A DNA stretch of 64,000 nucleotides from Prorocentrum cordatum (GCA_963575745.1 CAUYUJ010019596.1:112034-176033); one strand, 5' to 3'; shown: positions 31,144 through 40,603, counted from the first letter of the stretch. Notes: generated by a model from the letters alone, not told the origin. Numbers and translations are program-made.

Positions 31144-31892
31144 ATGACGAGCGAGATCTTCTACGAGGAGGCGATGAGCCCCTACACGAACATCCAGCAG
31201 CTCCAGGACCGCATTGGCAGCGCCGAGTTCGAGGTCAAGATCACGAAGCTCACCAAGGAAAGGGGGGTGCGTGGCATGCTGGGTTTACCCTGGCGATTTC
31301 CTTACTCCTCGCCCTCGTCCTCGTTCGTCTTAGCCTCGCCCCAGTCATCCTCGGCATGCCCGCCATCTGTCTGGTCATCCCTCCACGTCGCCTACCCCTC
31401 GCCCTCCTCGTCTCAGAGGGAGAGAGGCTCGATGACCAGTAGGAGTTGGGAGATGAATGGAGTTGGGAGATGAATGGGAATTCGTGCGGGATGGTCAAGA
31501 ATGAGCTGTGGAATGGGCAACGCCAATACAGTGGGGGCGTCCGTTAAGGAATGCGCCCAGGGGGCTTCACACCCTAGGGGATTCCTTATTTGATGAGGGC
31601 GGCTGTGCTATCCATGGCCAATCCACGATTTGCATTCCACTAATTTCCAAACCCTTGATTCCGTACCCGATGGTTCCTTATCCAATGTCCTCACCGCAAG
31701 GCTGTGAGGGTTGCCGCCGACAAAGGGGGGCAGAGCAATCAGCAGATCGCGAGAGTAGAACGCGGGGAGGGAGGGCAGGAGATCGCAAAGCCGCTCTCGG
31801 ACATGGCTGAGGAGATCAAGTCGATCCACCGCCAGAAGCAGGCGCGCTCGAAGAAGGCTGACAAGAAGGCGCAGGGCGCCGCAGCGGCGTAG
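31144..31892 (+). CDS. Small basic hypothetical protein J, two exons
   Basis: Exon 1 is 31144-31266 (ATG, Thr-Ser-Glu-Ile-Phe-Tyr-Glu-Glu) and exon 2 is 31701-31892, giving 104 residues. The GT-AG phase-0 intron has donor AGGGGG|GTGCGT and acceptor CCGCAAG|GCTGTG. The protein is helical and charged, with a Gln-rich middle and a Lys/Ala-rich C-terminus (Lys-Lys-Ala-Asp-Lys-Lys-Ala). The last 174 bp of the intron are a repeat also present at 39.4 kb. The true start may lie upstream in another exon. No family recognised; it lies between G and T2 on the same strand. Confidence 0.45.
31527..31700 (+). mobile_element. Introner-like element with short inverted ends, copy 1
   Basis: The left end TACAGTGGGGGCGTCCGTTA and the complement of the right end (CTTGCGGTGAGGACATTGGA) correspond. 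The element ends exactly at the 3' splice site of gene J. The second copy at 39414-39585 is about the same size with the same ends and internal landmarks (GATGAGGGCGGC, TGGCCAATCCACGATT). Confidence 0.65.
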
Positions 31893-33364
31893 CTAGCTTT
31901 TTTCAGTTGCAAGCCGGTGCGTAGCAAGAAAGTAAGAACCAGGACGGTGCCTCAGTGTGAATTTGAGGCGAGTTGGCTGTGGCGAGGTGCATGTGCCACC
32001 CAAACACAGCCGACACCATGAAAACACACCCGAGCCACCCCAAATCGCCCCCCCCGACCCTTACGACCCCCCTCCGACCCAGCAAAACCACGCTCCGGCC
32101 GGAAATCTGGCGCCCGAGTACCGTCCAAATCCAGACCAGTTTGGACGCGCCCAAGTTGCCGTCCAAAACGGCATCAAACCATATATATATATATATATAT
32201 AAACGCAAAACGCACCGTCCAAGTTCACTTGGATGCAACTTGGACGCGTCCAAGTTGCCGTCCAAGTCCGTCCAAATTGCGCCCTTCAGACTTCGGACGC
32301 GGAAATCAGATCTCCCTCACGCTCGGCCACGCCCGACCACGCCCAGCTATATGTCCTGGTTCTTAAACTGAGATCATTGATTGCACAATGCAAGTGAACG
32401 AGTGAGAGCGAGAATTAGATCGAGGAAGGTAAGGAGATGAGGCAGTTAGGGCGAGGATGCAGAGAGCGAGGGCCCGAATGGAGGTGAAACGAGGGGGCCA
32501 GGAAAGAGATAGTGAGACAGAGAGCGAGCGATAGACAGCGACTGAGATTGAGATAGAGATAGTGGTATAGAACGAAGCGCATGGAAGGGGAGAGGGAGAT
32601 ATGAGGATGTACGTGTAGACATACATATATATATAGAGAGAGAGAAAGAAAGTGAGAGAGAGAGAGAGAGATAGAGAGAGGGAGAGGGAGGGAGGGACGG
32701 GGAATCGGACGAGGAGAAAAGGGCAATGTTATAATGATAGCGAAAGAGGCGATGAGCGGAGGAGGGAGGTTGGAGGGAGATGGCACATAATGGATAGGCA
32801 GAGACAGCAAGCTACCGCACTGGCATGCGTCACGCTGGCGCGCACAGAGTTTCTAGTTCAGGACTCGGGGGTTGCAGTCCTGACGCCGAGCCAGTCGGCT
32901 TGGTGCAGTATCGGGCTGCGCGCCAGCCACTTTTCATCCTCGGATGCTGCGCTGATCGGTCGGACACCGACATAATGATTCAGGGGTGATCTCTAGGAGC
33001 ACGGATGGGTGGAGAGTAGAAGATCGCAGAGGGAGGGAAGGAGGGGTGAGGGATGGAAAGAGGGTTGAGGGAGGGATGGAGGGAGGGAACACAGTGGCGG
33101 GCGCGACTTGGACGCAACTTGGACGCAACATGGACGCGTCCAAATCGCGTCCAAGTCGCACCTGCCATGGATGGGGTCACACACGGGAAGCATGCGACAA
33201 TCATGAGTGTGTCCGGCCACATGTCTCGAGCCAGCACTTTCACGTTTGAAAGTTAGTGCAGCCTGCGTTTGAGAGATATGCTGAGGGAAAGGGCATCGAA
33301 TGTATGTGCAAATGTGTGGCAGCAGTTCTGGCACGAGTCGTAGCAGTGCAACCTTCCCCTCAGC
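31893..33364. repeat. Repeat-rich spacer before T2
   Basis: It contains a TTGGACGC-rich imperfect hairpin with an internal (TA)n at about 32130-32290, GA microsatellites at about 32400-32700 and 33000-33090, and a clean TTGGACGC hairpin at 33103-33159 (arms GCGACTTGGACGCAACTTGG... of 24 bp). No convincing ORF. Confidence 0.7.
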
Positions 33365-35929
33365 ATGGCACGCACCAAACTTCACGGTCGGAAGTTTAAG
33401 TCTGGCCGCAATGGTATTCAGAAGCGAGCTGCTGGTGCGGCTCTTTTCGAGCATCTGGTTGGTATTTACGCGTCTGGGAGGCAGGTCTCAGCTAAGGACT
33501 TGGCAATAGCATGTCATTATTGTGATGTTGCAGATGTGGGTGGGGCTCACTGGGAGTTGTGGGGCATGCCCCCTGGAAAACAAAGTGGCAAGTACAAAGA
33601 TCACTTAGATAGGCTTCTTCCGAGTGGTGGGGAACTGATGAGCGTGAAACTTCCCATGGCGGTTCGTGGTCGATCTCATTTGACTAAATCGTCGACGTTC
33701 GTGCAGCTCGTTTTCGAATCGATTTCTGAGGAAGTTAAACTATCAAGCGAAACGGCACGTTTACTCGAAGAAGGAACGGACGACGTCCAATCTGTCATGA
33801 TGACACGTGCATACCAATCACATCCACACGTTGAACAGTCCCTGGCTGAGACTGGAAAGTGGCCCCTTCCCATAGCATTGTACGCAGACGCGGTGCGGTA
33901 TTCACCGCTGCACGCAGGGCGCACAGACAGCGTCCTCAATGTCAGCGTGGTCAACTTGATTACACATACGCGTCATTATATCGGCTTCTTGCGCACGCTT
34001 GACAAATGCTTGTGTGGGTGTAGTGGGCACTGCACGCTGTACGGCTTCATGCATGTAGTGGAGTGGATGCTCAAAGCGTTGGTGAATGGGACCTCCCCCC
34101 CTACTAAGTACGACGGTTCACCTTGGGATCGGGTTGGGCAAGCGGGAAAGGATCTCGGGTGCAGGGCAGTGTTGCTGTACGCGAAGGGGGACTGGGCAGA
34201 GTTTCAGAAGAGTTTCGGGCTATCGCCGTGGAACAGCGTGTTCGCCCCTTGCCCGTGCTGCGTGGCGCCGTTGGACTCCCTCCATGTGACGTATCCTGGT
34301 TTTTTGTGTCCCGATGGCCTCCCCTTCGAGGATCGCACGGCCCCGTCATACTATGAAGCTTGTCGGCGTTGTGAACGCACTATTCGCATTGATTCGGAGC
34401 CCAAACGAAAGCAGATATTAGGGATGCTGAGTTTTTGTGACCCAGAGCCGAAGAAGCTGGGGGGCCTTGTTGTCACGAAGACGGTAGAGGGTGTAGGTTT
34501 GGAGCTCAATGACCAGTTGCTTCCATCGCCAGGGCTTGTAGACGTCAGAGATGCTTGGACGCAGGCGTTGCCGTTTGATTGCGTTTTCTGGAGAGCCAGC
34601 AGGGACGAGAAAGGCACCTGCCTGGACCCAGTGTCTCATCGCAGCCCAATATTCTCGGACATGTTACGATCTACGCCATTCTCGGTGTTAGGCCTAGACG
34701 TGCTACACACAGTGCACCTGGGCGTTGCGCAGAGGCTTGGTTCGGTGATTTTCTGGAGGGTGATCGACGCGAATGTGGCACGCAAGAGAGCGATCGCACA
34801 GCGAGTGAAGCACATGGAGTCTGAATTGCACGCGTGGTACGAGCTCCAGAAAATCCCGCAGGAGGCCAGGCTCGGCAGGCTCACTCCAGGCATGATCGGA
34901 GGTACCATCAAGTTAAATCGGAAGCGAGGTGCCCCCCACCCAGGCGTTCCCATGAAAATCAAGGGGGCAGAGATGTCTTCGTTACTTCCATTCTGCAAGT
35001 ATTTGTTGGTTACATACTACGATCGCGTCCCGCATGCGGCGTCCCTCATGATGTCGATTGACGCGTTGTTGTCGTGGCTCGCAGTGTGCAAAGACATGGA
35101 CGCTCGCCCGACCATTCAAGACTACACGCCTGTGTTGGACAGCGCCGCGCGCGTCGTGGTGCACGCGCAGAACGCACAGGTGAGGCTCACACCCAAATGG
35201 CACTTATTCTGTCATCTTACTCACAGGACCCGCCTCGCCCCTCCTCATCACCACTCCTCTCCTAGGACTAGGGCAAGGCAAGAGGGGGAGGTGGGCGGCA
35301 TGAGGGGGGATGCGCAACGAGGAGCGAGAGGGAGAACGATGTGAAGGAGGAACACCCACCCCCGCTGTACACCAATGCACATGCCACATCATGCCCTGGT
35401 AATCGTGGTGCACACTCCGCACGTATATACCACGTCCCTTGCACGCCCCTCACAGCTCCCCAATCCTGCTCCCCAATCCTGCTCCCCTCTCGTTTCTGAG
35501 ATCCGTGCACAATCTAGTCCGCGCTCAGCGTCGCGGGCGATCGGTTCCTCGTGCGCACGATGTAAAAGCAAAGTCGTGATCGTGTCAGCTCAATTGTTTT
35601 TGTGCTTGCGCGCTCGGGGGCTGGGGTGAAAATCATGGTTGCGTGCGCGAGGAGCCGATCACTCGATCGACTGAGCCCTTGGCCCTAAAAGGATATGGAT
35701 CTTTGGCCCTCCTCGCCTGTACTCCACCTTCACAGACGAGTCCCTCAACTTGACCGTGCGCAATTTGGCCCAGCGCTGCCACCGGTTGACTTTCAGCAGG
35801 ACGCTTCACCACCACGCCCGCCTCATTGGAGCCCTCGGACAGTCTAGATATATTTACGCCACGCCTATCAAACGCCATGGCCGAGGTGCTGGGTTTGGGC
35901 AACGGGGCGCCAAGCTGGCTGGTAGATAG
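33365..35929 (+). CDS. Transposase-like protein T2 (dinoflagellate family), two exons
   Basis: Exon 1 is 33365-35226 and exon 2 is 35692-35929, giving 699 residues. The ATG at 33365 begins Met-Ala-Arg-Thr-Lys-Leu-His-Gly. Conserved blocks: Leu-Tyr-Ala-Asp-Ala-Val-Arg-Tyr (Asp175), a Cys-rich site (CPCC, then CRRC), Leu-Asp-Val-Leu-His-Thr-Val-His-Leu-Gly (Asp445), Pro-Lys-Trp-His-Leu, and Tyr-Ser-Thr-Phe-Thr-Asp-Glu (Asp636/Glu637). T1 has the matching blocks in the same order. I know the family as widespread and unnamed in dinoflagellates; a DDE/D transposase role is inference from the three acidic blocks. The copy has no internal stop, so it may be intact. Its end overlaps the start of M by 53 nt in another frame. 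Confidence 0.62.
35227..35691 (+). other. Intron (465 bp, apparent GA-AG) in T2
   Basis: Borders are CTCACAG|GACCCG and CTAAAAG|GATATGG. Joining them gives His-Arg-Ile-Trp-Ile-Phe-Gly, which lines up with the T1 sequence before its Asn-Pro-Arg-Tyr block. Because AGG is repeated at both ends, the junction could also be shifted by one base. Confidence 0.55.
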
Positions 35930-36718
35930 GGTGCGAGTGCTCGTGCCAGAGGAGGGGGGCCGCATTCTCAACGAACATAATGCGGATGGTTTGATGGCGG
36001 TTGCTGTGAATGAGGTTGGCATGTGGCTGAGGGGGGACGCACCCGTACCAATCGACCGCTATTTGGATTTTTTTGAAGTGTTCTGCGGTGCTGGTGGCAT
36101 CACGAAGCAGATGATCGCCAAAGGCTACAAAGCACGGGGGTTCGACAGGCCACTAGACGGGGCAAACACCCCACATCAGCCCCTCGACAACTCACACCAT
36201 CACATAGAGCGCAGAGAGCGCGGGTGCGACTTGGACGCGACTTGGACGCGCCCAGGTTACGCCCAAGTTGCGTCCAAGTTGCGTCCAAGTTGCACCCGAC
36301 GCGTTCCTCTGCGCTCACGCCCAGGCGAACCTCGCATGAGACTGAAGACGTGTGCACGCTGCTTGGTCTCCTCACGTGCGCGCTGGGCGTCATGCAGGTC
36401 AAGCCTGACGGCTCGGTAATGTTTGAGCCTGAGTGTTCCACGTGGTTGAACACCACGGTGTACCACACCAAGCGGGACAGGCTCAACGGCATCTATGGCG
36501 ACGAGGGCAGGAGGGATGTGCTAGAGGCCAACTTCGTGGCTGAAATAGTGTGGGACCCTCAGCTATCTCGTTTCGCTTCCGCGTCGCGGTCTGGCGGAGG
36601 GATCGCGGAAGCGATGCGATCGCGAGTGAAGCTGGCGCATGCGCAGTCGCGCACGCAGCAGCGAAGTAGAGCTAACGAGGTGGATCGAGAGGAGACATGA
36701 GAAAGAGGGATAGGGGGG

Positions 36719-36769
<51 letters not shown>

Positions 36770-36886
36770 AGAGAAATGGAGTGATACTTATATATATACA
36801 TAGAGAGAGAGAGATCAAGAGAGAGAGAGACGAAGACTACGGGAGGAAGGATGCATACATGGAGAACTAAATATAGAGAGAGAGAG

Positions 36887-36939
<53 letters not shown>

Positions 36940-39293
36940 TCACTTTACGAACTACTTGGTCCATCTCGTCATCAAATCTCGTCACCCATCGGCATCATCC
37001 TCCAGCCTCACCCCCCTCCCCGACGGCCGCAGGCGCGGGGGGGTGATCGGATCAGGCGGGGAGGCGATGGACGAGATGAGAGAAGTGACTTCTCTCATCT
37101 CGTCCATCGCCTCAGAAATCGTGATGATGGATGGCTAGGTCGGGTACTGGGGCATGAGGATGAGGGGATGGCAGGAGAGCGTGACGCGCGCTCCCGCGGA
37201 CGCCCCACCGCCCCAGACGGCCGGCCACCCAGGTCGCGGCTTGCGACCATGGCGCGAGCTCGCGGCGTGATGTTGATTTTAGAGAACCCGTCGTGCTCCA
37301 TCTTTTGGCACGTGAGATCTGTCAAGGACCGCCCCTTACGCTCGTTGTCGGGGGAAGAGGAAGGAGCAGGCGATGCATAGGAGCTGACATAACGTACTCT
37401 GGGGATGGCAGTGGTTGGCAGACGCGGACGTCGCTGGTTGCACAATCCGTAGCATGTTGGTCGAGATGAGCGGTGCTAACCGAATTTCACTGCCACGGTT
37501 GGGTTCGCGCGCGGCGGCGGCTTGGCACGCCAGTCGCGCAAGGCCACGGCATGACGCGCCGATCGAGGAAGCATGCGATCGCGAACCCCAGACGGTTGAT
37601 GAATATTTCGAGGTGACGAAGGAGGAGCTGAGCGAGCTGGACGAACATGAGCTGAGCGAAAGCCATATCGACGAGTCGTCCGAGAGCAAGATCGATTACG
37701 ATGACGATGACACGGGGCAGAGACAGACCAGATTCGAGAGGGCGCTCGACAAGATCGGAGAGCCCCGTGTCATCGTCATCGTTATCGTTCTCGTTCTCGG
37801 ACGACTCGTCGATATGGTTTTCGCTCAGCTCATCTTCGTCCAGCTGGCTCAACTCCTCCTTCGTCACCTCGAAATATTCATCAACCGTCTGGGGTTCGCG
37901 ATCGCATGCTTCCTCGATCGGCGCGTCATGCCGTGGCCTTGCGCGACTGGCGTGCCAAGCCGCCGCGCGCGAGCTCCACCGTGACAGTGAAATTCGGCTA
38001 GCCCCGCTCATCGCGAGCCAAAATGCTACGGCTGGTGCAACCAGCGACGTCGGCGTCTGCCTGGATGACTCGCGCTGACGAGGGTGTTCAGCCGCTCGAT
38101 GGTGAGTGAGAGATGAAAACAACTGTGGGAGGGTGGCGGGAGGGCGGACGGGAGGGGGAAGGCGAGATTGGAGGGAGAGAGGGGGGAGGAGATAGAGAGT
38201 GAGGTATTCGAATGAGAAGACAATTTAAATACAATAAGAATTGGGGGAGGAAAAGGGTGGAGGGAGAATGAGGACACCCACGTTCGTGCCGCAGCATGCC
38301 CACTTCTCACCGTCCACCCCCCCCGCAACATCCTATACATTTGGGCGCGGTCAGTCGGAGTTAGGGATGCGACTTGGGCGCGCCCAGGCAGCGTCTAAAT
38401 CGTTACATCCGAGACTCAGGCGGATGCGATTTGGATGCGGCATGGGCGCGCCCAAGTCGCATCCAAAAAAGGTTCACCGACCTACGATTGGCAGCGTGTG
38501 AATGCGAGAGCGGCAACGAGGACGGCAACGACGACGGCGACGGCTGACTTTAGGCGGCCCCAGCAACTCTGGCCTCTCCGGTCACGTGACGACGGCGGCG
38601 ACGGCGGATTGCGCAGATGATATTGCCACTTCGGGCGCTCCGTCCACTAGGATTCGGCTTGGTCAGGACATCCGTGATACGCTTGTTACAAGAGTGCTTT
38701 GAAGCATGGCGACGTACGGTGGCGGCAACGGCGGGGCGGTGACAACTGCCATACTCATCATCATCCGTGTCTCCATGCTCTCCTCTTCCCTCCTCCGTGA
38801 CCCGATCTGCAATGATATTTCCTTCTGATCCTGGACATGTTATCCTCCATCACATCGCCTTCCTCATTCCTCGCGTCAGCCGCTCTCCCATTCCTCGCTT
38901 TCTTTATCCTCCTCGCGCGTGCCGCAGGACATGCTGGAGCTGGTGACCGCTACCAAATACACTGTGTACCTGGCCGCCTTCGGCTGGACCTCGCTGAAGC
39001 CGCTGGCTGTGTGGACGAACCACGACGCTAGGCTCGCTCGCTCTCTGCTCGGATGTTCCAGGCGCGATGCTGAGCAAGCGCTGCTGACATCGGATGCCGA
39101 CGCCACGCCTTTGTATACGCTTGGCCCTAGAGCCACGCAGCGCAAACGCACGGACGATGGCAGCGAGAAGCGCACTGGGTGGAGGCAGACAGGCTGGATC
39201 AATAGCACATCTAGCCAGTCTGCATCCAAAGAGTACCCCGCCCGTTTTTGCAGCGTGGTTGCAGATTTGGCAGCGCTGAGCCTGCCTTTGTAA
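35877..39293 (+). CDS. Methyltransferase-fold-like protein M, four exons
   Basis: Predicted exons are 35877-36148, 36325-36549, 37233-37311 and 38928-39293 (942 nt, 313 residues, frame preserved). Residues 65-72 (Phe-Phe-Glu-Val-Phe-Cys-Gly-Ala-Gly) look like SAM-binding motif I, and Gly-Phe-Asp-Arg follows at the next strand. Pro-Glu-Cys-Ser-Thr-Trp (126-131) stands where a catalytic Pro-Cys loop would lie in C5-type enzymes. Glu-Asn-Pro-Ser-Cys-Ser near 183 matches the Glu-Asn-Pro motif. Exon 4 has Ala-Phe-Gly-Trp-Thr-Ser-Leu-Lys-Pro, which I recognise from a recurrent unnamed dinoflagellate family. Catalysis and substrate are unknown; the Cys is not preceded by Pro. It follows T2 directly and may be part of the same element. 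Confidence 0.58.
36149..36324 (+). other. Intron 1 of M (176 bp, GC-AG) carrying a TTGGACGC hairpin
   Basis: Borders are GACAG|GCCACT and GCCCAG|GCGAAC, both AG|GC. The interior pairs GCGCAGAG-GCGCGGGTGC and GACTTGGACGCGACTTGGAC on the left with their complements on the right (about 36203-36320). Splicing gives Phe-Asp-Arg-Arg-Thr-Ser-His-Glu. Confidence 0.65.
36550..37232 (+). other. Intron 2 of M (683 bp, GT-AG) with GA repeats and a 53-bp perfect palindrome
   Basis: Donor ATAGT|GTGGGA, acceptor ACCCAG|GTCGCG. GA microsatellite runs occupy about 36715-36935. At 37061-37113 two 26-bp arms (GAGGCGATGGACGAGATGAG...) pair perfectly around a single central G. Confidence 0.6.
37446..37465 (+). 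other. Relict spliced leader, left arm of fold-back
   Basis: TCCGTAGCATGTTGGTCGAG, DinoSL-like with small deletions, is followed immediately by ATG at 37466. Confidence 0.55.
38012..38031 (-). other. Relict spliced leader, right arm of fold-back
   Basis: The minus strand reads CCGTAGCATTTTGGCTCGCG: DinoSL with one C missing and two changes near the end. It is followed immediately by ATG at 38011. Confidence 0.7.
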
Positions 39294-39413
39294 GTCGCAG
39301 CACGCACGACGCACGACACCACACATGAGAGAACAATGCACGAGAGCGACGGCGTGCGTGTGCGCACGGCATGGCGTTCTAGGCGCTCCAGGCGCGCAGT
39401 GGCGCGAAATGTA

Positions 39414-39585
39414 TACGGTGGCGGCATTGGTTAAGGAATGTGCCCAAGAAGCTTCAGACCATCGATGGTTCCTTCTCTGATGAGGGCGGCGGTGATATCA
39501 ATGGCCAATCCACGATTGGAGTTCTACGGGCTTCCAGACCCTGGATTTCTAACCCGATGGTTCCATATCCAATGCCCTCACCGTA
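39414..39585 (+). mobile_element. Introner-like element with short inverted ends, copy 2
   Basis: It starts TACGGTGGCGGCATTGGTTA and ends CAATGCCCTCACCGTA; the ends are inverted repeats (TACGGTG...CACCGTA). It is homologous to 31527-31700. It lies 120 bp downstream of the M stop codon and is not inside a recognised intron. Confidence 0.65.
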
Positions 39586-39589
39586 GCGG

Positions 39590-40077
39590 TCCCTCCCTCG
39601 ATTTCCATCCAGCACTCGCACTCCCTCCTGCATGCACGTTTTGTCGAGGCTGAGGTTGTTCTTAATCATCGTGCCAGCTGTGCCCCATCGGCGTGACAAC
39701 CACATGTTATGTTTGAATTGCCAAAGCGGTGACTCGAACAAGGGCACGACAACGGGTCGCGATGTTTTACGACTCTCGTGGTACCATGCGAGTCGTAAAA
39801 CATCGCGACCCGTTTTCGTGGCCATGATGTAAGCATCACCCCCTGCACCCCCCTCCAAAAAATCATATACACGTAACTTCTCGAGCCGCCTTTGGGGCTT
39901 GCAAGCACGCGCGTTTTTTTTGCTTGTGATTGCCGAAGCGTTACGCACTGCAGTTCCCGTGGGTAACCATCGGAGTTCTGATATGTTCCTCCTCCTCTTC
40001 CTCCTCATCCTCCTCCTCATCCTCATTCGTCCATCCATCGCTGTCACCCCTCCTTCACGAATGCAGATTGGCAGCAC
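39590..40077 (-). CDS. Possible minus-strand hypothetical protein
   Basis: The minus frame is open from about 40077 through 39454. The middle reads as ordinary protein: a basic Arg-rich start, Leu-Arg-Val-Tyr-Asp-Phe-Leu-Glu-Gly, then Ser-Pro-Leu-Trp-Gln-Phe-Lys-His-Asn-Met-Trp-Leu-Ser-Arg-Arg-Trp. The frame passes through a 24-bp hairpin at 39752-39813 and, near its end, through the introner-like repeat, so both ends are doubtful. The limit at 40077 is GTG, not ATG. No family recognised. It could be a decayed exon. Confidence 0.25.
39752..39813. repeat. Perfect 24-bp hairpin
   Basis: Arms 39752-39775 and 39790-39813 (ACGGGTCGCGATGTTTTACG...) pair at every position around a 14-nt loop containing GGTACC. 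Confidence 0.9.
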
Positions 40078-40431
40078 CAGCCGACTTCAGAAACGATGAA
40101 TGAGGCAGTCGAGGGGAGGGAGGACATATATCAGGTGGACACGGGCAACGGAGAAGGTAGCAACTACCATCGCCCCGCTGCTGCTGCCGTTGTCGTCGTC
40201 CCCTCGTCGTCATCGTCTGCCTTCCCCATCGTCGATCCTCGTCGTCGGCCCTCCTCGTCGTCGGTCCTCGTCGTCGCCTTATTTCGAGAGCATCTTCACT
40301 ACGCAGGCGGGCGCGGCGAGCCCGCGCGTGCAGCGCGCGCGCCCGCGAGATGACAACAATGACGGTGACTGTGCTGACTAGATTATCTAATGATAATAGC
40401 TATTTAATTAATGATATGATATACATGTTGT
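40078..40431. other. Low-complexity spacer, no gene
   Basis: CGTCGTC-rich at 40190-40280, then AT-rich. Nothing supports a gene. Confidence 0.7.
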
Positions 40432-40495
40432 CTTAGATCTTATTTTAAGATCCATAAATAAGATCCAAAAACTAGATCTTAAAATAAGATCTAAG
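40432..40495. repeat. AGATCTTA hairpin with perfect 21-bp arms
   Basis: CTTAGATCTTATTTTAAGAT-C at 40432-40452 pairs perfectly with 40475-40495. A related, diverged copy is at 23826-23885. Confidence 0.85.
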
Positions 40496-40506
40496 AGACC
40501 CCTGGG

Positions 40507-40603
40507 CAGGGGGGTCCGGGACCGGGGGGAGTCCGGGACCTCGAGGGGGTCCGGGACCGGGGGGGTCCGGGACCGGGGGGGGTCCGGGACCGGGGGTCCC
40601 AGA
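40507..40603 (+). repeat. GGTCCGGGACC minisatellite
   Basis: Five units of GGTCCGGGACCGGGG immediately after the AGATCTTA hairpin. A CGGTCGCG-rich tract follows to about 40755. Confidence 0.9.

Larger units (their letters stand above)
37414..38062. mobile_element. Fold-back element with two SL-ATG-ORF arms
   Basis: Two arms of about 300 bp (37414-37715 and 37757-38062) are inverted repeats around a loop of about 40 bp. Each arm, read inward, begins with a spliced-leader-like sequence, then ATG and an ORF coding Met-Ser-Gly-Ala-x-Arg-Ile-Ser-Leu, a Trp-His-Ala-Ser-Arg stretch, Val-Asp-Glu-Tyr-Phe-Glu-Val-Thr-Lys-Glu-Glu and an Asp tract. The arms have diverged slightly in both DNA and peptide. 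The long ORFs crossing the loop (37466-37984 plus, 38011-37487 minus) read sense in one arm and antisense in the other. Confidence 0.8.
37312..38927 (+). other. Intron 3 of M (1616 bp, GT-AG, phase 0)
   Basis: Donor TGGCAC|GTGAGA, acceptor CCGCAG|GACATG. It hosts the fold-back element at 37414-38062 and a TTGGACGC-type hairpin at 38365-38464 (ends GGATGCGACTTGGGCGCGCC and complement). Confidence 0.55.

Noticed and set aside
37466-37984. One 173-residue protein across the fold-back
   Set aside because: The second half is the antisense of the inverted arm; only the arm up to the loop can be a genuine copy of a peptide.
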